From: Acidimicrobiia bacterium
Lineage (GTDB): Bacteria; Actinomycetota; Acidimicrobiia; Spongiisociales; UBA5794
Direction of reading: 5' to 3'
Length of the DNA stretch: 58,358 bases
NCBI GenBank assembly: GCA_030066755.1
Contig: JASJAX010000040.1
Location: forward strand, 1 to 58,358
Shown here: positions 55,551 to 58,358 of the stretch, in pieces
How the letters are laid out: every line of letters starts with the position of its first letter
How positions within the stretch are numbered: the first letter of the stretch is position 1
Made by a program: the position numbers and the translations under genes
Notes under the pieces: generated by a model
What the model saw: the letters and a program-made list of their open reading frames with translations, nothing else
The model's database searches: none
What the model was told of the DNA's origin: nothing

Positions 55551-58313
55551 ATGACGTCGGTGGTGGAACGAGAGACGAGCAGCGGTCTGCATGTGCCGCC
55601 GCACAGTGTCGAGGCTGAGGAGTCCGTGCTCGGTGCAGTGTTGATGTCGGCGGAAGCCGCCAACATCGCACTCGAGAAGCTCCATGCCGAGGACTTCTAC
55701 CGGCCGGTCAACCAGTCGGTCTTCCAGGCAATCCAGGATCTCTTCGATGCCAACCAGCCGATCGACGCCGTCACGGTCTCTGAGGCGTTGCGGCGTACCG
55801 GGATGCTGGAACGTGCCGGCGGCGTCGGTTTCCTCACGCGCCTGATCGACACGGTGCCAGCGGCCTCCAACGTCGAGTACTACGCCGGCATCGTCGAAGA
55901 GCATGCGCTGCGTCGTCGTCTGATGCGGGTCGGTGGCGATCTCGGTACTTTCGCCACGGCCATGGACGAGCCGATCAGCCAGGTGCTCGACCGGTCCGAA
56001 CAGGCGGTCTTCACGGTCTCGGAACGGCGGATCGGCGATGGGCTCGCTCCGATCGATCCCTTGCTCGGCCCTGCCATCGAGAAGGCCGAGGAATTGAACC
56101 GGCTCGGGGCTGAAGTCACCGGTATCCCGACCGGGTTCCGTGACCTGGACAACAAGCTCGCCGGTCTGCACCCCACCAACCTGCTGATCATCGCCGCAAG
56201 ACCCGGCATGGGAAAATGTGTCAGCGCATCGACCGAAATCGTCGATCCGAAGACCGGGGCACTCACCACCATCGGCGACATGGTGCAGCAGCGTGCCGAC
56301 CACGGAACCCACCACGTGCTGGCTCTGGATCCGGACGGCCTGCGGTTCAACGTCGGCGCACCGATTGAGTATCACGACAACGGGGTCCGCGAGACGTACC
56401 GGCTGACCACTCGACTGGGGCGCACGATCACGGCCACCGACAACCACCCGTTCCTCACCTTGAACGGCTGGACCGAGCTTCGGGACCTCACGCCCGGTGA
56501 TGCGATTGCCGTCCCCCGGACCGTGGACGCGTTCGGCGTCGACCTCATGCATGACGGTCACGTGGCCTTACTCGGTTACCTGATTGGCGATGGCAGCATG
56601 ACCCAGCGCCCGCCTTATGTCACCAATACAAACCCTCGGATCGTGCAGGACGTCAAGCGTTGGTCAAAGGCGATCGGCTGTGACGGTCGGTCACGCGTTC
56701 GAGATAACGGGGCAACGGTCATTTCGATTGTTCCCGCGGCCCGCCCGTCGGTGAGGGAGGTTGCGGATCTCGCTGGCGCTGAAGTCGACGAGGCGGCTCG
56801 AGCGCTCCGTGGAGACCACCGAGTGTCGAGGGGAGTGGCGAACAGGGTAGAAGCGGCGGCTGGGGAGCTTGGATACATCGGACGCAAGAGCCCATTCATC
56901 GAGTTCCTCGACGATCTCGGATTGATGGGGTGCGCTGCCCACGACAAGTTCGTTCCCGACGTGATCTTCCGCTTGCCGAAGCGACAGATTGCCCTCTTCC
57001 TCTCACGGCTGTATGCCGCCGACGGCTCCGCCTGGACCTCAGGCGACCTCTATCGCATCGAATACTCGACGGTGAGCGAACGGCTGGCTCGCGGTGTGCA
57101 GCACCTTCTCTCGAGGTTCGGTGTCGTGGCGAAGCTGCGGCGCCGTTTGGTGAAATACGACGGAGGGCGCCGCACAGCTTGGGACGTGTCGTTCCAGGAT
57201 CCGGATTCCGTGCGCGCCTTCTGCGAGTCGATCACGATCTTCTCCAAGGAGGCGCAACAGCAAGCCGTGTTCGACGCCGCCAACTCGCGGTCCGTCGATC
57301 AGGCTCACCACTCTCTGCTCCCGATGGAGGTCTGGGACGTCGTCCTCGCAGAGAAGGGCGACCGCACCTGGGCGTCGATCTCGACGGCGACGGGTCGGCC
57401 CAGCAACCACAACTGGCATGTGCGCCGGCGCCGACTCTCCCGTCGTCTCGTCGGCGAACTGGCCTCGGCCTTGGACAGCGACCGGCTGCGGGCCCTCGCC
57501 ACGTCCGAAGTCGTCTGGGATCCGATCGTCAGCATCGAGCCGGTCGGCCTGGAGCAGACCTACGACATCACCGTGCCGCAGCACCACAACTTCATCGCCA
57601 ACGACATCGTGGTCCACAACAGCACGCTTGCCCTGAACGTCGCCCAGAACGTCGCCGTGCAGGATCATCCCGTCGCCATCTTCTCGCTCGAGATGAGCCG
57701 GGAAGAGGTGGTGTCCCGCATGTTGTGCTCAACCGGCCGAATCGACTCGCAGAAGCTCCGAACCGGCCGACTCAGCGAGTCGGACTTCTCGAAGCTCTCG
57801 AACGCAGCGAGCACGCTGTACAAGCGGCCGATCTTCGTCGACGACTCGCCGGGTCTCACCGTCACGGAGATTCGAGCGAAGTGTCGCCGGATGCGGCGCA
57901 AGCCGGGTCTCGGGCTCGTCGTCATCGACTACCTCCAGCTGATGCAGGGCTCCGGCGGCGAGAACCGCCAACAGGAGATCGCCGAGATCAGCCGGAACCT
58001 GAAGAACCTCGCCCGCGAGCTCGACGTTCCCGTCATTGCCCTGTCGCAGCTGAACCGGCAGCTCGAATCACGAGAGGACAAGCGGCCCCGCCTCGCCGAC
58101 CTCCGCGAATCGGGTTCACTCGAGCAGGACGCCGACGTGGTGATGTTCATCTACCGCCACGACTACTACCACCCGGAGGCCCAGGAGACCCGGGGCATCG
58201 CAGAAGTGGCCGTCGCCAAACATCGTCAGGGGTCCACCGGCAAGGTCGACATGACCTTCCTGCCCGAGTTCACGCTCTTCGCCGACATGGGCCGCGACAC
58301 GGCCGTCATGTGA
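55551..58313 (+). CDS. dnaB: Replicative DNA helicase, intein-containing precursor
   Basis: VPPHSVEAEESVLGAVLM, LLIIAARPGMGK-[intein]-STLALNVAQNVAV, FSLEMSREEVVSRML, GLVVIDYLQLMQGSGG; RBS GGGGAGGAAGG. Confidence 0.95.
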   Translation: MTSVVERETSSGLHVPPHSVEAEESVLGAVLMSAEAANIALEKLHAEDFYRPVNQSVFQAIQDLFDANQPIDAVTVSEALRRTGMLERAGGVGFLTRLIDTVPAASNVEYYAGIVEEHALRRRLMRVGGDLGTFATAMDEPISQVLDRSEQAVFTVSERRIGDGLAPIDPLLGPAIEKAEELNRLGAEVTGIPTGFRDLDNKLAGLHPTNLLIIAARPGMGKCVSASTEIVDPKTGALTTIGDMVQQRADHGTHHVLALDPDGLRFNVGAPIEYHDNGVRETYRLTTRLGRTITATDNHPFLTLNGWTELRDLTPGDAIAVPRTVDAFGVDLMHDGHVALLGYLIGDGSMTQRPPYVTNTNPRIVQDVKRWSKAIGCDGRSRVRDNGATVISIVPAARPSVREVADLAGAEVDEAARALRGDHRVSRGVANRVEAAAGELGYIGRKSPFIEFLDDLGLMGCAAHDKFVPDVIFRLPKRQIALFLSRLYAADGSAWTSGDLYRIEYSTVSERLARGVQHLLSRFGVVAKLRRRLVKYDGGRRTAWDVSFQDPDSVRAFCESITIFSKEAQQQAVFDAANSRSVDQAHHSLLPMEVWDVVLAEKGDRTWASISTATGRPSNHNWHVRRRRLSRRLVGELASALDSDRLRALATSEVVWDPIVSIEPVGLEQTYDITVPQHHNFIANDIVVHNSTLALNVAQNVAVQDHPVAIFSLEMSREEVVSRMLCSTGRIDSQKLRTGRLSESDFSKLSNAASTLYKRPIFVDDSPGLTVTEIRAKCRRMRRKPGLGLVVIDYLQLMQGSGGENRQQEIAEISRNLKNLARELDVPVIALSQLNRQLESREDKRPRLADLRESGSLEQDADVVMFIYRHDYYHPEAQETRGIAEVAVAKHRQGSTGKVDMTFLPEFTLFADMGRDTAVM
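56217..57620 (+). other. DnaB intein (468 aa) with LAGLIDADG homing endonuclease
   Basis: Begins Cys after GMGK (CVSASTEIVDPKTGAL), DOD motifs LLGYLIGDGS and LSRLYAADGS, ends YDITVPQHHNFIANDIVVHN before Ser. Confidence 0.92.
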
Positions 58314-58319
58314 CAGGGG

Positions 58320-58343
58320 TCGAGCCGAGCAGGCTCGGCTCGA
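58320..58343 (+). terminator. Hairpin after dnaB stop
   Basis: TCGAGCCGAG-CAGG-CTCGGCTCGA, 10-bp stem; weak T-tract (GTTGT). Confidence 0.5.
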
Positions 58344-58358
58344 GTTGTCGCGGCGGGC

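Noticed and set aside
1-58358. CRISPR arrays, tRNA/rRNA genes, transposases or prophage genes
   Set aside because: No regularly spaced ~30-bp direct repeats with unique spacers, no recognisable RNA genes and no transposase/phage structural proteins were seen; the tandem repeats have 7- or 18-bp periods without spacers.

Overview
This 58.4 kb GC-rich window looks like chromosomal DNA of an actinobacterium. An Acidimicrobiia-like affiliation is inferred from gene content and style only. It is gene-dense and mostly housekeeping. Landmarks, in order: an arginine operon argC-J-B-R-G-H (1.0-7.2 kb) behind a perfect ArgR-like palindrome; a DivIVA-like coiled-coil protein with an in-frame 18-bp minisatellite; a polyprenyl diphosphate synthase with an altered catalytic motif; an NHL/RTX secreted protein; pyrE; an endonuclease IV; an ECF sigma factor with a membrane partner; a molybdate ABC operon with an XRE-HTH/PBP-like regulator; an SLC13 transporter overlapping a cNMP-domain histidine kinase and a response regulator; a second sigma/anti-sigma-like pair; a ceramidase-like membrane protein; padR-ino1; VanW; panB; rpsF-ssb-rpsR-rplI; and dnaB interrupted by a LAGLIDADG intein in the Walker A motif. 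The two most notable observations are (i) a secreted 675-aa protein (49939..51966, minus) with a recognisable cholesterol-dependent-cytolysin fold core but no undecapeptide, flanked by unusual N- and C-terminal domains, and (ii) a dispersed family of intergenic tandem heptamers (strict 7-bp phase, related consensus) at several unlinked intergenic loci. No tRNA, rRNA, CRISPR array, transposase or prophage was recognised. All assignments come from reading the sequence and the supplied translations; no searches were run.
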